Below, in pieces: positions 22,488-35,924 of a stretch of DNA of 64,000 nucleotides. Location of the stretch: the NCBI RefSeq assembly GCF_012489685.1, contig NC_080042.1:77629093-77693092 (forward strand), read 5' to 3'. The position numbers were made by a program, and so were the translations under genes. The notes below the pieces were generated by a model. That model saw only the letters and a program-made list of their open reading frames with translations, was not told the origin of the DNA and searched no databases. This stretch comes from Lotus japonicus. Lineage: Eukaryota; Streptophyta; Magnoliopsida; Fabales; Fabaceae. Each line of letters starts with the position of its first letter. Position 1 is the stretch's first letter.

Positions 22488-25400
22488 CTTACACCTAATT
22501 TGCCCCAAAAGTTAGTTTAGAGGTGTGAATTTTCCTCTCGTTTATAAGGATTTATCAAACCATATCTCTAACCAATTTGGAACTTAGCACACCTTTCACG
22601 TCTGGGAGTAGACATCTAGAGCGTAAAATTTTGCAGGAATGAAAATTCATAGGTGACTCATATATGAGTGGTTTCCATATTATAAGATATGCTCTGTTAC
22701 TATCTTAAAATTTATATTAGGCTTGTGTTTATCTTAAAAACTAGTTTAGATGTGAGGTTTGACCTCATATATTATAAGGACTTATTAGGCCTTGGATACA
22801 ATTGCTATATTTGGGAACATTTTTCCTTCTTTGATATTAGGAGCAATTTTGATACATTCACACTCCTATTTCTCTTTTATTGTGATTTCAATTTTTTTTC
22901 ATATCTTCCTCTTCTTTTCCATTACATCATTCATCATAACTTATATTTCTCTCTCTTCTCACTGTTTTTTTTATATTGGAAAGATAAATTGCACCCGGCA
23001 ATTATTGATCCAGGGGACCTCTACACCCCAACCCATATGTGATTTAACTCTTACCACTTGCGCTATCATTTAAGAATCTATCTTATCACTCTTGTTGTTA
23101 GTGAATAATAACATTAATCTACCAGGCGAGGAGACTGCTGTCTTTTTGTGGAAGGAAATTACAAAGAGAGTGGGCTATAATGCCCTGCACAGTTGGGCTA
23201 ATATCTCAAATCCAAGATGGGGCTAGGTTTTTTTATTTATAGCAGTTGGGACTAGCCACCACTCGATTGAAATGCTTCAACTAATATAGCCAAAACATGT
23301 TGCCGTGAATCCAGCATATGTTCCAAAGAACTTATATGAGGAAAAGCTATCAATTGACATCCTTTCCAGACCAATCAATGCTCTAACTTATTAGATTCAT
23401 ATGTAAATAACTCAAAATATACCTTCCAAATCAAATAATTTGGTAAAAAAAAATTAATAACACAGTTTCACATAGAATTGATTCTGAATTGTCAAAATAA
23501 ATTGTTGGATGTTTAGAAGTTTTTTTGATAATTAATTCTAGCTCCATAATAACCATCATAATCAATTTTGTGGGAAGGCCAACCCACTCTCTTTACCACC
23601 ACAATTTTGTGGGACATCATAATCAATTTTGAAATTTACTATATAATTTTTTACATGGTTTGTCACATAGGCAATGTGGGACATTGAAGTTTTGCACTAC
23701 TTACTATTTTTCCAACACATGGTACTTATCCTCATTCTTCATATCTCAATCCTTCATTTTCATGTTGTTAATCATTTAATCAATGGAGTTAATGATGTAT
23801 ATGGAAGCACTAAAATGAGATGCAGCACCAAAACAGAGTCACCGCCGAGTCACATTCTATGTATCCCAGCCATGGCTCTGTCAATACTAGCTTACATTAC
23901 TAACTTATTTCACAACTGGAATAGTTTCAAGTTTCAACTTCATAAAAACCACCTAATTATTAATTTCTGTAGTGCGCTTTCACTTATGCAATGGATGCAT
24001 CGATACTTTGGGTTGTCATATGAATCGCCAAAAAAGAATCTGCAGAGTGGAGAGTGCCAATGTAGAATGAATAAATTTTGCCAGAATAATGTGGGCGAAT
24101 ATTCTTATATATATGGCTCTGTTTTATCTCCTCAGCTAAGTTCATGAGAAATATTTGATGCTTGAACAAATATGTTGTGCCCTCCAATTCTGATTCTAGA
24201 ATTCAAATATCCCTTTGAAGAATCTTTGGCAATCAATGTAGAACTACCAACCATCTGGCACTCAAGGCTGATACAACATCACTGCACCACTTTCACTTTA
24301 GAAACCAGGTTCAAGTGCTCTATGTTAACCAGAGTTTATATGGTGTTTAATTTTGGGGTCTTTCTAAGGTGATTTCTCTTAATGTGTTAACTTTATTGCA
24401 TGTTTTTGTCTAGTTTTCCTTCATTTTAGTTATTTTTAATTTTGGGGTCTTTCTCTTTACCTATTTTTGTATTTTTCGGTGCAACAACGATTTCTCCCAA
24501 CGTTGAAACGTTTCAGAACAGTCGCCAAATAAATGTTACATTGGATTTGTGTACTGTTGGACTGGACTGAAATTTTAATATGACGTACGTTCATAACATA
24601 TGAAATTTTATTCTGAACGGTTGGGTAAGTGAGAAATGTTCTACGTGAGTAAAACAGCATTGGAATGCTAATGCATTTAGAGGTTATAACGCAACAACAA
24701 CATTTGCAAGAGCTGATGCGCCACATAATCTAGCGCAACTATGTGGCCTTCATAGAAAACAAATTTCTTTTAAGTAGAAGTTGTATTTTTAGATTATAGA
24801 AGTACTGAGAACACGATTTGGACATAGTTTGGGCCATTTTGAGGCAGAAGGAAGGCTTGGAGGAATGAGGATTCGAAATATGACACATTGATCAAACAAA
24901 GAGAGTTTAAACACGGTTTATGAGCCTATTCAAACATGACTTATTGCTACTGATTCGATGATCCCTATAGGGTGCTGCCAGCGAGACTTTGCTAGGGCTT
25001 GAGATGTCTTCCCAAATCAAGTTCGATCATGGGTTCTTGTGTAATAACATGTAACTAAACCTCATCTGTTAGTGATGATGTAGTTGACTTTATGACTATG
25101 TGATGATTCTGATTCAGTTTATATATAAGTTTTCCTTTCATCTCTATGAACCTCTTTTTTATTCTTATTTGCACCCCCAAATACATGTTGGTTTATCTAT
25201 CTAGTTCATGTGTAATTAGAAAACTGGCTTGAATTAGGGTTTTGGAAAATGTTTATTGAAAATTTTGCTATATTCGGGATAAGGACAATACATGGTTATG
25301 TTTGCTTGAATACCTAAATTATTAATGCGTTGATTAGTTATTTAGGGTTAAGAGATTGACTCTAGCAATTTAATTGATAGTTTAACTTTGTTAAGGAATT

Positions 25401-25738
25401 GGTGGTGAATAATGAGGCCTAGCACCTTTAGTAATTGGAATTACCTCATATGTAATTGAAATGTGTATGAACACAAGATTAGGTTAATGAACTCATTTCC
25501 CTAGCATGTGTTTTCTGATTTTCCTCCGCTTCTCTTTATTCGCTTCTCGCTATTTACATTTTCTTTTAAGTGGGCTTAGCCGACTCCATTTTGCATCGGT
25601 CAAGTTGACGCTACTGTTTAGTGATATCATTCCTAATTTTAAAGCTTTTAGTTTAGCCGGTAAAAAACACAGTTCTTGCAATGAATTAATTGTGACTTGT
25701 GAGGTAAACCAAACATAAACATACTAACAAAACTTCTG

Positions 25739-25775
25739 TCGATAATTTTTTTTTTTTTGAATGGCTCTCGATAAT
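25739..25775. repeat. 8-bp direct repeat around a T-rich 21-bp insert
   Basis: TCGATAAT occurs at 25739-25746 and 25768-25775. The insert is a T run followed by GAATGGCTC. It has the same layout as the scars at 16.3 and 39.6 kb but a shorter repeat, so it is less certain. Confidence 0.4.
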
Positions 25776-26358
25776 AAATTTTAGCTTTTATATCAATTAG
25801 AAGAATTTCTTAATCATGTATTATCTTAGCACCTTAGTTTTCCATACGTAACTAAAAATATCTCAGCACCTTGCACTTTTTTTTTTTTCATTTGAAGCAA
25901 TCAAATGTTGTAAAAATGTCCTAAACTCACTTAGCTTTTCTAGAGTAGGTCACAGATAACCTCACAACAGTAAATAAATTGTTTTTTATATACACTTGTC
26001 TGGTATGTTTTCTTATATTAACCTGTTAAAAGAGCAGAGAAACTGTACTCCTTATTAGAAAAATTTGTAGTTTTGATTCGCCAATTTCTAATTTTGGATG
26101 TTTCATGAAATATCGAATTTCTCATACGTGTATTCTTTATTGAGTATTGGATATACTAGCATCATATAATTGAACGGATCGAATATATTCTATGTCATCC
26201 ACCAAGCCAGTTCAATTATTTGATGCCTTAAGTGCTATAACGATGTTACATTGTTTCCTTTGATTCCTTGTGGGCCATCTCAACTAATTTAGAATAAGAT
26301 TAATGAGCTAATTAATTCTTAATGCGCAAAAATAAGCTATTTAATTTGCAAAAAAAAA

Positions 26359-26408
26359 TTGAAACAATTTTTGCAATTTTTCTTTTTGAAACAATTTTTG
26401 CAATTTTT
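26359..26408. repeat. Tandem duplication of a 22-bp unit
   Basis: TTGAAACAATTTTTGCAATT(TT) occurs twice with a 27-bp offset, separated by a short TCTTT spacer. Confidence 0.6.
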
Positions 26409-29251
26409 TGCAAAACTTAATATCAAAGATGGATGCACTGTTGAACCCTATACAATTATGCACCTTATAGGTCCTATACATGATTTTCAAGTTTCCCAAT
26501 TGTCCGGAGTATGTCTTCGCTAAGTTTGTCTTTTGCTGACACAAGTGAAGCATGGAAGAGCAGTAAAATCATGTAACACTCATTTTATTTAATAAATCAC
26601 TTGGTTGTGGTCACCCTTGAAACGATTATTCTAAATTCGGAATATAGTCAGAAGTAAGACTTTTCATTTGTCTTCCGATCGATTGTGCAGAGATCAAGCT
26701 CAATGACTCTACACATTCACTAAGTGTTGCTAACCGAATTATTCCTAGTAACTGGTAAGTAATGTACTCCATTTAGGTACAAGAGGCCAAAATGATTCTT
26801 CTATATAACCACTCACTTGAACATTTTTTTACTAATACTTACTTGTTGATTAATTGAAATTTATGTGAGTCTCACTAAATTGAATTCGAGATTCATATTT
26901 TTAGCAAGTTTTACATAAATTTCGTTTAATCATTAAAAAATGTTGAAAATAGAGCGTTAAAATCGGTTTCGTATAATTTTTCTTAGGTGCAAATACAATG
27001 CTTAATGTCTACTCTCCTTCATTGATGACCAAGTGTGACACATTGCTTACGTCATTTTCTGCGAACAATTTATCATTTTCCTTTCAGTGAAATTCAATTA
27101 TTCCATGGTGGGATGTAGACAAGTTCCTTTTGTTACTCTTTATGCGATTCCTGAGGCCACATTAATTCTTGTTTCACTGCTTTCGGATTTGTGAGATCTT
27201 CATTGATGGGTCCATTAAAAGAGTAATTATTGATGAGGAAGCAACTTTGGTGGTAGCTTAAATGACTTTTGATTCACTACCGGACCTTCTTCTCCTACTA
27301 AAAATTATACTACTACCCTTTGGCTTTAGCTTCATCATGGAATCTCCTTTACCTGTTGTGGAATATATTAAAGCAAGAAAAAAAGGAACTTCAAGTACAT
27401 CAACTGTTAAAGGGGGAAGGTCTTGTAATTACTCTTCCCTCTTTTTTTCTTTGTTTTTCAAACATTTGGGCCACATACCACAAATATGTGTCAATAATAA
27501 TATTCCTTTCTTTGAATGTGAGCTAAGCATGCCCCACTAAGGAATTGGATTGATGCTTGCAGACGAAGAACCTGCCTTTTTCACCCCCCTCTTGCTGGGT
27601 CCACCAAGATCAACCTTATACTCTACTTTCTATTAAGAAAACTTATCTGATAATGGTAATTATTGGTTAGTTCCTTTTTTCTGCTTTTCACACCAATTAC
27701 TGTCTTACATTCCTCTATAGCAGTTGAATTTGGTAAGTCAACCAATCAGGGCATAGCTTAAAATAAGTTAGGGTTGATTTTCCTTAATTTTAAATCATGG
27801 GATATGTTATAGTTACAGTTCTAGCTAGCCCACCAGCTGATAATTTCATGGTACTTTTTGATTCATCGGAAGATATAATTTCATGGTAATAAATGGCAAT
27901 GTTTTGAATACCAATTATTGCAATTTGATATTCAATCTCATCAAAAAGTATATATATCCTCCAACATACATGTAATTTTTTTCTATATTCTTAATCTTAT
28001 TACATCATATATTTATATATACCCACTTTGCATTTCCATCATTTTTTTTTTCATTTTAGTGATCAAAATTCAAGCTTATGCGCAATTAGTACATATCATT
28101 TTCTGACTAATTAATATATACCAATAACGCTTGCAGTTTGTGATAGTTTTTTACGCCCACACATTACAGAGTTAACTTATTTATGAAAGTAATTTGATAT
28201 AATTATTTCATTTCATGTTTCCAATTAAATTAACGGGAAAAAAGGTCGAACTTATTTTTTCTCATTTTTCTTTCATTCAAGCAACACAATTTTTTTTATC
28301 TAATTTCTTCCACCCTACTTTCCGGGAAATATGAAGAGTGACTTACTTTAATTGACTTTTAAGCTTTGCTGTTGGCCATAATAAACCCCCTTTATCTTTT
28401 TCTTGTTTCCTTTTGTCAATTTTTTTGTCAAAATTTCATTTTGTTTACCCTCTTCAGCTTGGATATAGATCACAGCATTAAAGAATGCATTCCCTTTAGA
28501 ATATTTTCTTTAAGGGGCTTTTATGAAGAGTGAGCCACGTAGATTCTTTCATCTTTCAAGGAACATGAATGCTTGGCTTGGGTGTTCATCGACACATTTC
28601 AATTGAAAGATAAAATTTAAAAATTAAGAAAAAAAAAACTAAAGAGACTAGTATCTAATAATTTACATTCAGAATCCCTCCAAATCAATCCACAAACAAT
28701 TCTATATAACACATGTGTGTTGTTATGACCACATATCATTGTGACAACGGTTATTATAGTTTATAATTAACTTCAATTGATTATTTTAATCCCTTGACAA
28801 TATATATTATAGAACCTCTCAGCACATTGCAATTGGAATAGAAAACTTCAACTTCTTTTTTAGGTCATAGACTCTGATATTGTGCAAGTGTTGGCTCAAT
28901 TGCGTGATGGAATACAGCTTTAGATTGATAGATTATACATAGTTACAGAATTGACCCTACATATTGATTGAGTTTAGTGCTTAGTTATGTCATGACAAGC
29001 ACTAAACTGTGCAGATGGTCCCTTAATGAACTTGAGGGTTGTGATTCCTTTACATGGATAATCTAAGAAATTGAACAAACAAGTATTTTATTGGTGTCAC
29101 TTTGATAGGAGCTAAATCTTAATCTTAAAACACGGTTTATAGCAATCAAACATGCAAGCTTTTAAGTCCAAAAATCTAATCCTAGATTCTTTGATTCCTC
29201 CACCCCTACATGCTACAAAAAGAATCTGACAAGTGCAGCACAAGCATCATC

Positions 29252-29765
29252 TGTAGGTTTCTAACAAATAAGGATTTGATCCTAACCACATGCTTTCTAC
29301 CCATATAGAAAACAGGAGCATAATCCTAAACCACACTTGATTAACCCATACCCGAAAAACATGATGAAGATCTAGAGCGGAAGCGTACCTGAATGAGCCA
29401 TGGGAATCGCTGAAGGATCTGGGGTTGTGATCTTCCAATTGTAGATCACCCTTAGGGTTTCCTGATGTTCTCCTCTGATGGGGATGAGGAGAAATTTTTT
29501 TTACGTTGTTACGTTGTTGTTGTATCTACAATTGGGGACCATAACCCTATAAGTAACTGCATCAGTTACAATTCTGTTTTCAATATTTCTAATTTGGCCC
29601 CTCATCAAATTAGAATATTGCCTTATGGTATCCGCACAATACCTTTTCATAACACATATGCCCTTAGCCATAAGATCAATATTAAATAGACCACTTTAGT
29701 TTTGGCTAATTAAATAATGGCCCTAACACAATTAAAAGTTACATTTGTGACCCAAAATTCTAACA
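29252..29765 (-). repeat. 3' LTR of Copia-B
   Basis: 514 bp, TGTAGG...CTAACA on the plus strand, matching the copy at 35403-35916 base for base as far as I could compare. It follows the polypurine tract on the minus strand. Confidence 0.95.
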
Positions 29766-29775
29766 ATCTCCCACT
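29766..29775 (-). promoter_or_regulatory. Polypurine tract of Copia-B
   Basis: AGTGGGAGAT on the minus strand lies immediately before the 3' LTR. Purine runs here prime plus-strand DNA synthesis in LTR retrotransposons. Confidence 0.8.
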
Positions 29776-30191
29776 GGTCACATATGTAACTCTACACATG
29801 TGTTAGACTTTATGAGCTCAAAAAATGCCATTATATACCTTAAGCATATCCAAATAATCTCGTCCATTAGTCATGCCAGTGCATAGAACCAAAGTGATTT
29901 TCGTTATATCAATCATAACTAAACCCATCAATGATTACTAGTACTGACATAACTAAATGACATAGATTCATTATGAAATGTGCAGCATGAAAATCACAAG
30001 AAGGTGGCCTGTACTTGTCAATTTTCAACTGGTCCTACTTTACTTTAGTGAGATCATTCAATAACCTTATTGTACAAAGCATAAATAACAGAATATCAAA
30101 CTTTATAATTAACCAAAAAATATCCAAATACTAGAGTATGCATGCATAATACCAAACATAGAACACAAAATTTATATATGAGTAACTCCCA

Positions 30192-33100
30192 CTAAACTAA
30201 GCATTCCTCACACTGCAAAACACCCATGTGAGCAGTGTGCTCATGAAAGACCTTGGGCGGAAGACCTTTTGTAAGAGGATCCGCTATCATGGAGTTTGTC
30301 CCTATGTGTTCTATAGAAATCTGTCCACTTTGTACCCTTTCCTTAACAACTAGGAACTTGATGTCAATATGTTTTGACTTGGTCGAGCTCCTATTATTGT
30401 TGGAAAATAAGACGGCTGATTTGTTGTCACAGTATAACTTAAGCGGTCTTTCAATTCCTTCCACAATTCGCAGCCCAGTGACAAGATTCCTCAGCCAAAT
30501 CCCATGGTTAGATGCCTCAAAACATGCTACAAATTCTGCTGCCATGGTGGATGAAGCTATGAGAGTTTGCTTGGCACTACGCCAAGAAACTGCACCACCA
30601 GCCAACATGTAGATATAGCCTGAAGTGGATCTCTTACTATCTTGGCATCCAGCAAAATCAGAGTCAGAATATCCAATGATCTCCAATTGGTCTGACCTCC
30701 TATATGTGAGCATATAATCTTTTGTTCTCTGTAAATACCTCATAACCCTTTTGGCTGCTTTCCAATGATCCATTCCTGGATTGCTCAAATATCTGCCTAA
30801 CATCCCAACTATGAACGCTATATCTGGACGCGTACAAACTTGGGCATACATAAGACTCCCTACAGCTGATGCATAAGGAATCTTTTGCATTTCCTGAATT
30901 TCTAAGTTTCCTTTTGGGCATTGACTGAGACTAAATTTGTCTCCCTTAGCAACTGGAGTATCCCCTGATGTACAATTCTGCATGCCAAACCTTTTAAGTA
31001 CCTTTTCGATATAGCTCTTTTGTGACAATCCCAGAATACCCCGAGATCGGTCTCGGTGTATCTGAATTCCTAATACAAAGGAAGCGTCACCAAGATCTTT
31101 CATTTCAAATTTTCTTGATAGAAATCTCTTGGTTTCGTGCAACATGCCTATATCATTAGTGGCAAGCAGTATGTCATCAACATACAGAACCAGGAAAATA
31201 TATTTGCTCCCACTGAATTTGTGATACACACAATCTTCAACAACATTCACCTCAAAACCGAATGAGAGAATTATTTCATGAAATTTGTGGTACCACTGAC
31301 GAGATGCCTGCTTTAGTCCATAAATGGATTTTGTCAATTTGCAAACCGTATTCTTTGGGTCTCCTGACACAAAGTTTTCTGGTTGCACCATATAGATTGT
31401 CTCATCAATGTTTCCATTGAGAAACGCTGTCTTGACATCCATTTGATGGAGTTCCAAATCATAATGTGCAACAAGAGCCATGATTGTCCTAAAAGAGTCT
31501 TTCGATGAAACCGGAGAGAAAGTCTCTTTAAAGTCAATCCCTTCCTTTTGAGTATAACCCTTAGCCACAAGACGAGCCTTATACCTCTCCACATTACCAT
31601 TAGAATCCCGCTTGGTCTTAAATATCCATTTGCAACCAATGGGTCTCACACCTTCCGGTAATGGGACAAGTTCCCAAACCTTATTGTCTTGCATGGACTT
31701 ATACTCTTCCTTCATTGCTTCAATCCACTTTTCAGAGTTGGAATCCTGCATGGCTTGCTGGAAGTTGATTGGATCAGCTTCCATCATACCATTATTTTCC
31801 TCATGTTCTTGGAGAAAGACTATGTAATCATCTGGAATAGCATTTCTCTTTTCTCTAGTGGATCTCCGCAAAGGTATTGGTTCTTGTAACACTTGTTCTT
31901 GAGGATCTTGAGTTTGTTCTTCATGAACCACCATATCATCTTGAGTAGGAGGAGATTCAACAACAATGTCTTGTAGAGGTTCCGTACTTGCTTCATCAGA
32001 AGCAACTGTATGAATCAGTTTTGGAATTGTTACTGACTCTTCCTCTAAAGCAAAGTCCCTAATCTTGTTCTCCCCTCCAAACTCAATTTCCTCAAAGAAC
32101 ATGGCTGTTCCCGTCTCAAAAATTGTCTTTAATTTGGGATCATAAAATTTATAGCCCCTGGATCTTTCAGAATAACCAATAAAGTAGCTGCTCACTGTTC
32201 GGGATTCCAATTTCTTTTCATTTGGCCTATAAGGCCTTGCCTCAGCTGGACATCCCCATACATGAAAATGTTTCAAACTAGGCTTTCGCCCAGTCCAAAG
32301 CTCATAAGGTGTTTTGGCAGCTGCTTTAGTTGGCACTCTATTTAGAATGTAAGCTGCAGTCTTTAGTGCCTCTCCCCAGAGTGACTCTGGCAAAGTAGAA
32401 TGACAAATCATACTCCTTACCATATCCTTAAGAGTCCGGTTTCGTCTTTCAGCCACACCATTCATGCTAGGTGACCCTGGCATGGTGTACTGTGGGACGA
32501 TTCCGCATTCCTCTAGGTATTTGGCAAAAGGCCCTGGACGTTGTTCACCTGAACCATCATATCTACCGTAATATTCACCACCACGGTCAGATTTGATACT
32601 CTTAATTCTTTTGTTGAGTTGGTTCTCAACTTCAGCCTTAAATGATTTGAACACATCCAATGATTGAGACTTTTCATGTATAAGAAATAAGTATGCATAT
32701 CTCGAATAATCATCTATGAATGATATAAAATATTGTTGACCATTCCAAGAAGGTGTTGGAAATGGTCCACAAATATCCGTATGTATCAATTCCAAGACGC
32801 CTGTAGCTCTATATGCACCAAATTTCTTTGTTTTGGTCTGTTTACCTTTAACGCATTCAACACAAACATCAAAGTTTGTGAAGTCAATGGAATCCAAAAT
32901 TCCATCTGACACTAGCCGCTCAACTCTATTTTTAGAGATGTGACCTAGGCGCTTGTGCCATAATGCTCCTGAATCGTTATTATCAATTTTACGCTTAGTA
33001 CCACGTGATTCCACATTCAGGGATTCACTATAGGTGGCTACAGTGCTCAGCAAATACAGATTATCATATCCAATAAGTGAACCGGTTCCAACAATATTTG

Positions 33101-34454
33101 AATTAAAAGACAACTCGGCTTTACTGTTTCCAAATGAACATGAATAACCTGATTTGTCCAAATTAGAAACTGAAATTAAATTCCGTCTAAATGACGGTAC
33201 CACAAAAGTGTCTTTCAAATCCAAATAAAATCCAGTACACAATAATAATCTAAAATGCCCTATAGCTTCCACCTCCACCGTCTTGCCATCTCCAACATAG
33301 ATGTATCTTTCAACATCATTTGGCTTCCGGTAGCTTAGGCAACCCTGCATTGAAACACTGATGTTAGTAGTTGCACCAGAGTCTAACCACCAAGTGTTTC
33401 TAGGTACTGAAGCTAAATTGACCTCAGAACAGACCAAAGCAAAAAATGTACCTTTCCTTGCACGCCAAGCGTGATATTTAGTACATTTCTTTTTCATATG
33501 CCCAGACACATTGCAAAAGTAACAGGTATCATCCTCTTTCTGTTTCTTTTGTGCTGGAGCATCTGCAGCTTCATTCTTGGGCTCAACAGTTTTCTTTCTT
33601 TTGCCCTTGTCTTTAGAGGTGCTAACAAAATGAGCACTTTCTTTCCTTTCTTGCTTCAACCTTTCCTCTTCTTGCACACAAAATGAAATGAGCTCGTTAA
33701 GAGACCATTTCTCCTTTTGACAGTTATAAGATATCTTAAACTGACTGAATTGTGCAGGAAGAGAAAGCAATACTAAATGAATGAGCAAGTCATCCGACAG
33801 CTCAAGCTTTAGCGCCTTAAGTTTTGAAGCAATATTTGACATGCCCATAATGTATTCCCTTATATTTCCTTTGCCCTGATATTTCATGGAAATCAAGTTC
33901 TGAAGAAGAGTACTTGTTTCCGCCTTATCGCTTTTTGCAAAGCGCTTTTCGATTTCAGCAAGGAAATCTTTGGCACCTTTTATCTCTTCCGAGATAGTAC
34001 CCCTAAAGACCTCAGGAATGCCGCGCTTAATGATCATAAGACTCATGCGATTGGAGCGATCCCACTTCTCATAATCTTTCCTCTGTTCAGAGGTACTAGA
34101 TTCCGTAGGAGAAGCGGGTTTCTCCACCCTTAGTGCAAGGTCAAGATCCATGCAGCCAAGAACAATTTCCATGTTCTCTTTCCAATCCTTAAAATTTGTT
34201 CCATCAAGGATCGGAACCGAATTCAGATTAGCAGATATCGAACCGATAGTAGCTGAAAATAGAACAAAAACAAATGCTATAAATATACTCACATTAAGAA
34301 AAATTGAATCATCAATACGTTCAAATAATGGCATAACCCATCTCAAGATACCTAGTGCACCATCAATATCATGTCTTTTGACAGTAATACTAATTGCTAG
34401 TGGTACTCTTGTTGTAATGATCAAACATTGATAATAAATCATGTCAAATAACAA
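30192..34454 (-). CDS. Copia-B Gag-Pol polyprotein
   Basis: One open frame of 1420 codons encoding the whole retrotransposon polyprotein. In order: Gag with the [23 protein letters not shown] block (about residues 88-110), a CCHC zinc knuckle ([14 protein letters not shown], about 315), an aspartic protease ([10 protein letters not shown], about 360), GAG-pre-integrase (HKRLGHIS), a DDE integrase core ([27 protein letters not shown]), reverse transcriptase with YVDD about two thirds along, and RNase H ([28 protein letters not shown]). It ends at a stop just inside 30192. No frameshift or internal stop. Residues 1-70 look unlike Gag and include a hydrophobic stretch; a CAG-like splice acceptor lies just before GSISANLNS. 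The true Gag start may therefore come from an upstream exon or a later codon. Confidence 0.93.
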   Translation of the reverse strand: MLFDMIYYQCLIITTRVPLAISITVKRHDIDGALGILRWVMPLFERIDDSIFLNVSIFIAFVFVLFSATIGSISANLNSVPILDGTNFKDWKENMEIVLGCMDLDLALRVEKPASPTESSTSEQRKDYEKWDRSNRMSLMIIKRGIPEVFRGTISEEIKGAKDFLAEIEKRFAKSDKAETSTLLQNLISMKYQGKGNIREYIMGMSNIASKLKALKLELSDDLLIHLVLLSLPAQFSQFKISYNCQKEKWSLNELISFCVQEEERLKQERKESAHFVSTSKDKGKRKKTVEPKNEAADAPAQKKQKEDDTCYFCNVSGHMKKKCTKYHAWRARKGTFFALVCSEVNLASVPRNTWWLDSGATTNISVSMQGCLSYRKPNDVERYIYVGDGKTVEVEAIGHFRLLLCTGFYLDLKDTFVVPSFRRNLISVSNLDKSGYSCSFGNSKAELSFNSNIVGTGSLIGYDNLYLLSTVATYSESLNVESRGTKRKIDNNDSGALWHKRLGHISKNRVERLVSDGILDSIDFTNFDVCVECVKGKQTKTKKFGAYRATGVLELIHTDICGPFPTPSWNGQQYFISFIDDYSRYAYLFLIHEKSQSLDVFKSFKAEVENQLNKRIKSIKSDRGGEYYGRYDGSGEQRPGPFAKYLEECGIVPQYTMPGSPSMNGVAERRNRTLKDMVRSMICHSTLPESLWGEALKTAAYILNRVPTKAAAKTPYELWTGRKPSLKHFHVWGCPAEARPYRPNEKKLESRTVSSYFIGYSERSRGYKFYDPKLKTIFETGTAMFFEEIEFGGENKIRDFALEEESVTIPKLIHTVASDEASTEPLQDIVVESPPTQDDMVVHEEQTQDPQEQVLQEPIPLRRSTREKRNAIPDDYIVFLQEHEENNGMMEADPINFQQAMQDSNSEKWIEAMKEEYKSMQDNKVWELVPLPEGVRPIGCKWIFKTKRDSNGNVERYKARLVAKGYTQKEGIDFKETFSPVSSKDSFRTIMALVAHYDLELHQMDVKTAFLNGNIDETIYMVQPENFVSGDPKNTVCKLTKSIYGLKQASRQWYHKFHEIILSFGFEVNVVEDCVYHKFSGSKYIFLVLYVDDILLATNDIGMLHETKRFLSRKFEMKDLGDASFVLGIQIHRDRSRGILGLSQKSYIEKVLKRFGMQNCTSGDTPVAKGDKFSLSQCPKGNLEIQEMQKIPYASAVGSLMYAQVCTRPDIAFIVGMLGRYLSNPGMDHWKAAKRVMRYLQRTKDYMLTYRRSDQLEIIGYSDSDFAGCQDSKRSTSGYIYMLAGGAVSWRSAKQTLIASSTMAAEFVACFEASNHGIWLRNLVTGLRIVEGIERPLKLYCDNKSAVLFSNNNRSSTKSKHIDIKFLVVKERVQSGQISIEHIGTNSMIADPLTKGLPPKVFHEHTAHMGVLQCEECLV

Positions 34455-35388
34455 ACCCTTCTTTGGATTGATTTATCATTCACATGTAAACCCTTAAAAT
34501 TATCACATGTTTATCATCACAGGTGTGTATGAAATCCGGCCAAGCATTAACTTTTCCTTTGGGGTCCATTAATACTCGCATGGATAAACATACACACTCA
34601 CAAACTTTTAATATTTCTTATGAGTAATCTCCATAAAAAGAGGTCACTTTTGTGACTTTCTTATTTTAATTGACTCATTTAAAATATTAAATAATTGTAT
34701 AAAAATACAAACCATAGCCAAAATTTGAACACTGGAAATTTTACTTTTCTTTAGCATAATTCATTCTTAACAAAAGAATCATGGCATGTATTTCAATCGT
34801 TCGTTTCTAAATTGCAAACAAAATTTGCAGCTTAAATCATATACTGTGTGAACATAAAAAAACAAATTGCAGAAACCGAAACTGAATAGTATGAATATAT
34901 ATATATGAAATTGAAATTTATAATTCACTAAAAAACCCAGTATTCATATTCATTCATAAACGAAATTGAATATTGGAACCCAATACATGGTGACAAAACT
35001 GAATATATCAAGATAAAAAATTATACTTACTTCAGTAACTAATTTCTTGCTTAATCTCAATTTCAATTTCAAACTTGATTTGTTATTCTACAATTATATA
35101 TATGAATATAATCGATTGAGCGAATTTGCATTTCTCATGTCTGCAAGCAACTTGTTTAATATACTGAACACCGCAATTGAAAATTAAGCCATGTTATGCG
35201 TCTTTTTCATACTCAGTGGGGAATGACCCAATCCTTCAATAACGAAAGATGTGATGACCCATGAAAAACGTGAATCCACGATTTCTAATATATAAAAAAC
35301 CGAAACCGTAACCATGAATTAATAACCAAAATTAGAACCCTAATCTCAAAAAAATTTCCCAATTTCATACATGAATCAAGTATGGGTG
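34455..35388 (-). other. Untranslated leader of Copia-B
   Basis: About 930 bp between the primer-binding site and the start of the long frame. It is AT-rich, with no ORF of note. Such leaders carry packaging and dimerisation signals in copia elements, but none can be pinpointed by eye. Confidence 0.6.
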
Positions 35389-35400
35389 GCTCTGATACCA
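35389..35400 (-). promoter_or_regulatory. Primer-binding site of Copia-B
   Basis: TGGTATCAGAGC on the minus strand, two bases inside the 5' LTR, matches the initiator-Met tRNA 3' end used by most plant copia elements. Confidence 0.92.
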
Positions 35401-35402
35401 CT

Positions 35403-35916
35403 TGTAGGTTTCTAACAAATAAGGATTTGATCCTAACCACATGCTTTCTACCCATATAGAAAACAGGAGCATAATCCTAAACCACACTTGATTAACCCAT
35501 ACCCGAAAAACATGATGAAGATCTAGAGCGGAAGCGTACCTGAATGAGCCATGGGAATCGCTGAAGGATCTGGGGTTGTGATCTTCCAATTGTAGATCAC
35601 CCTTAGGGTTTCCTGATGTTCTCCTCTGATGGGGATGAGGAGAAATTTTTTTTACGTTGTTACGTTGTTGTTGTATCTACAATTGGGGACCATAACCCTA
35701 TAAGTAACTGCATCAGTTACAATTCTGTTTTCAATATTTCTAATTTGGCCCCTCATCAAATTAGAATATTGCCTTATGGTATCCGCACAATACCTTTTCA
35801 TAACACATATGCCCTTAGCCATAAGATCAATATTAAATAGACCACTTTAGTTTTGGCTAATTAAATAATGGCCCTAACACAATTAAAAGTTACATTTGTG
35901 ACCCAAAATTCTAACA
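35403..35916 (-). repeat. 5' LTR of Copia-B
   Basis: Same 514 bp as 29252-29765. It would carry the promoter of the element and faces away from the MYB-CC gene. Confidence 0.95.
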
Positions 35917-35924
35917 TCATCAAC

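Larger units (their letters stand above)
22496..29246. other. Gene-poor AT-rich region, 6.7 kb
   Basis: No supported gene. The frame at 23674-24147 (157 codons) has no family features. Fragments resembling LTR leader sequence occur at 22500-22590 and 22735-22800 (GTTTATAAGGATTTAT- and TATTATAAGGACTTAT-type phrases). AAATTGTTGGATGTTTAG near 23500 resembles a common legume MITE. A small A/T-rich scar is at 25739-25775, and a 22-bp unit is tandemly duplicated at 26359-26408. The rest is unassigned. Confidence 0.5.
29252..35916 (-). mobile_element. Ty1/copia LTR retrotransposon, apparently intact (Copia-B)
   Basis: Complete element of 6665 bp in minus orientation. The two 514-bp LTRs (29252-29765 and 35403-35916) show no difference by eye. 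The target duplication TCATC is perfect (29247-29251 and 35917-35921). The primer-binding site (35389-35400) and polypurine tract (29766-29775) abut the LTRs, and a single uninterrupted 1420-codon frame covers Gag-PR-IN-RT-RH. Identical LTRs mean a very recent insertion, since both copies are made from one template. All parts needed for autonomous movement seem present. It stops about 775 bp upstream of the MYB-CC start codon. Confidence 0.97.

Noticed and set aside
23674..24147. 157-codon plus-strand frame
   Set aside because: No recognisable domain, AT-rich codon make-up, no splice or leader context and no relation to a known family.
27262..27540. 92-codon frame in the gene-free region
   Set aside because: No motif, signal or conserved feature; overlapping frames of similar length occur by chance.
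29465..29689. 74-codon frame repeated at 35616-35840
   Set aside because: It is the LTR sequence of Copia-B; the two copies are identical because the LTRs are.
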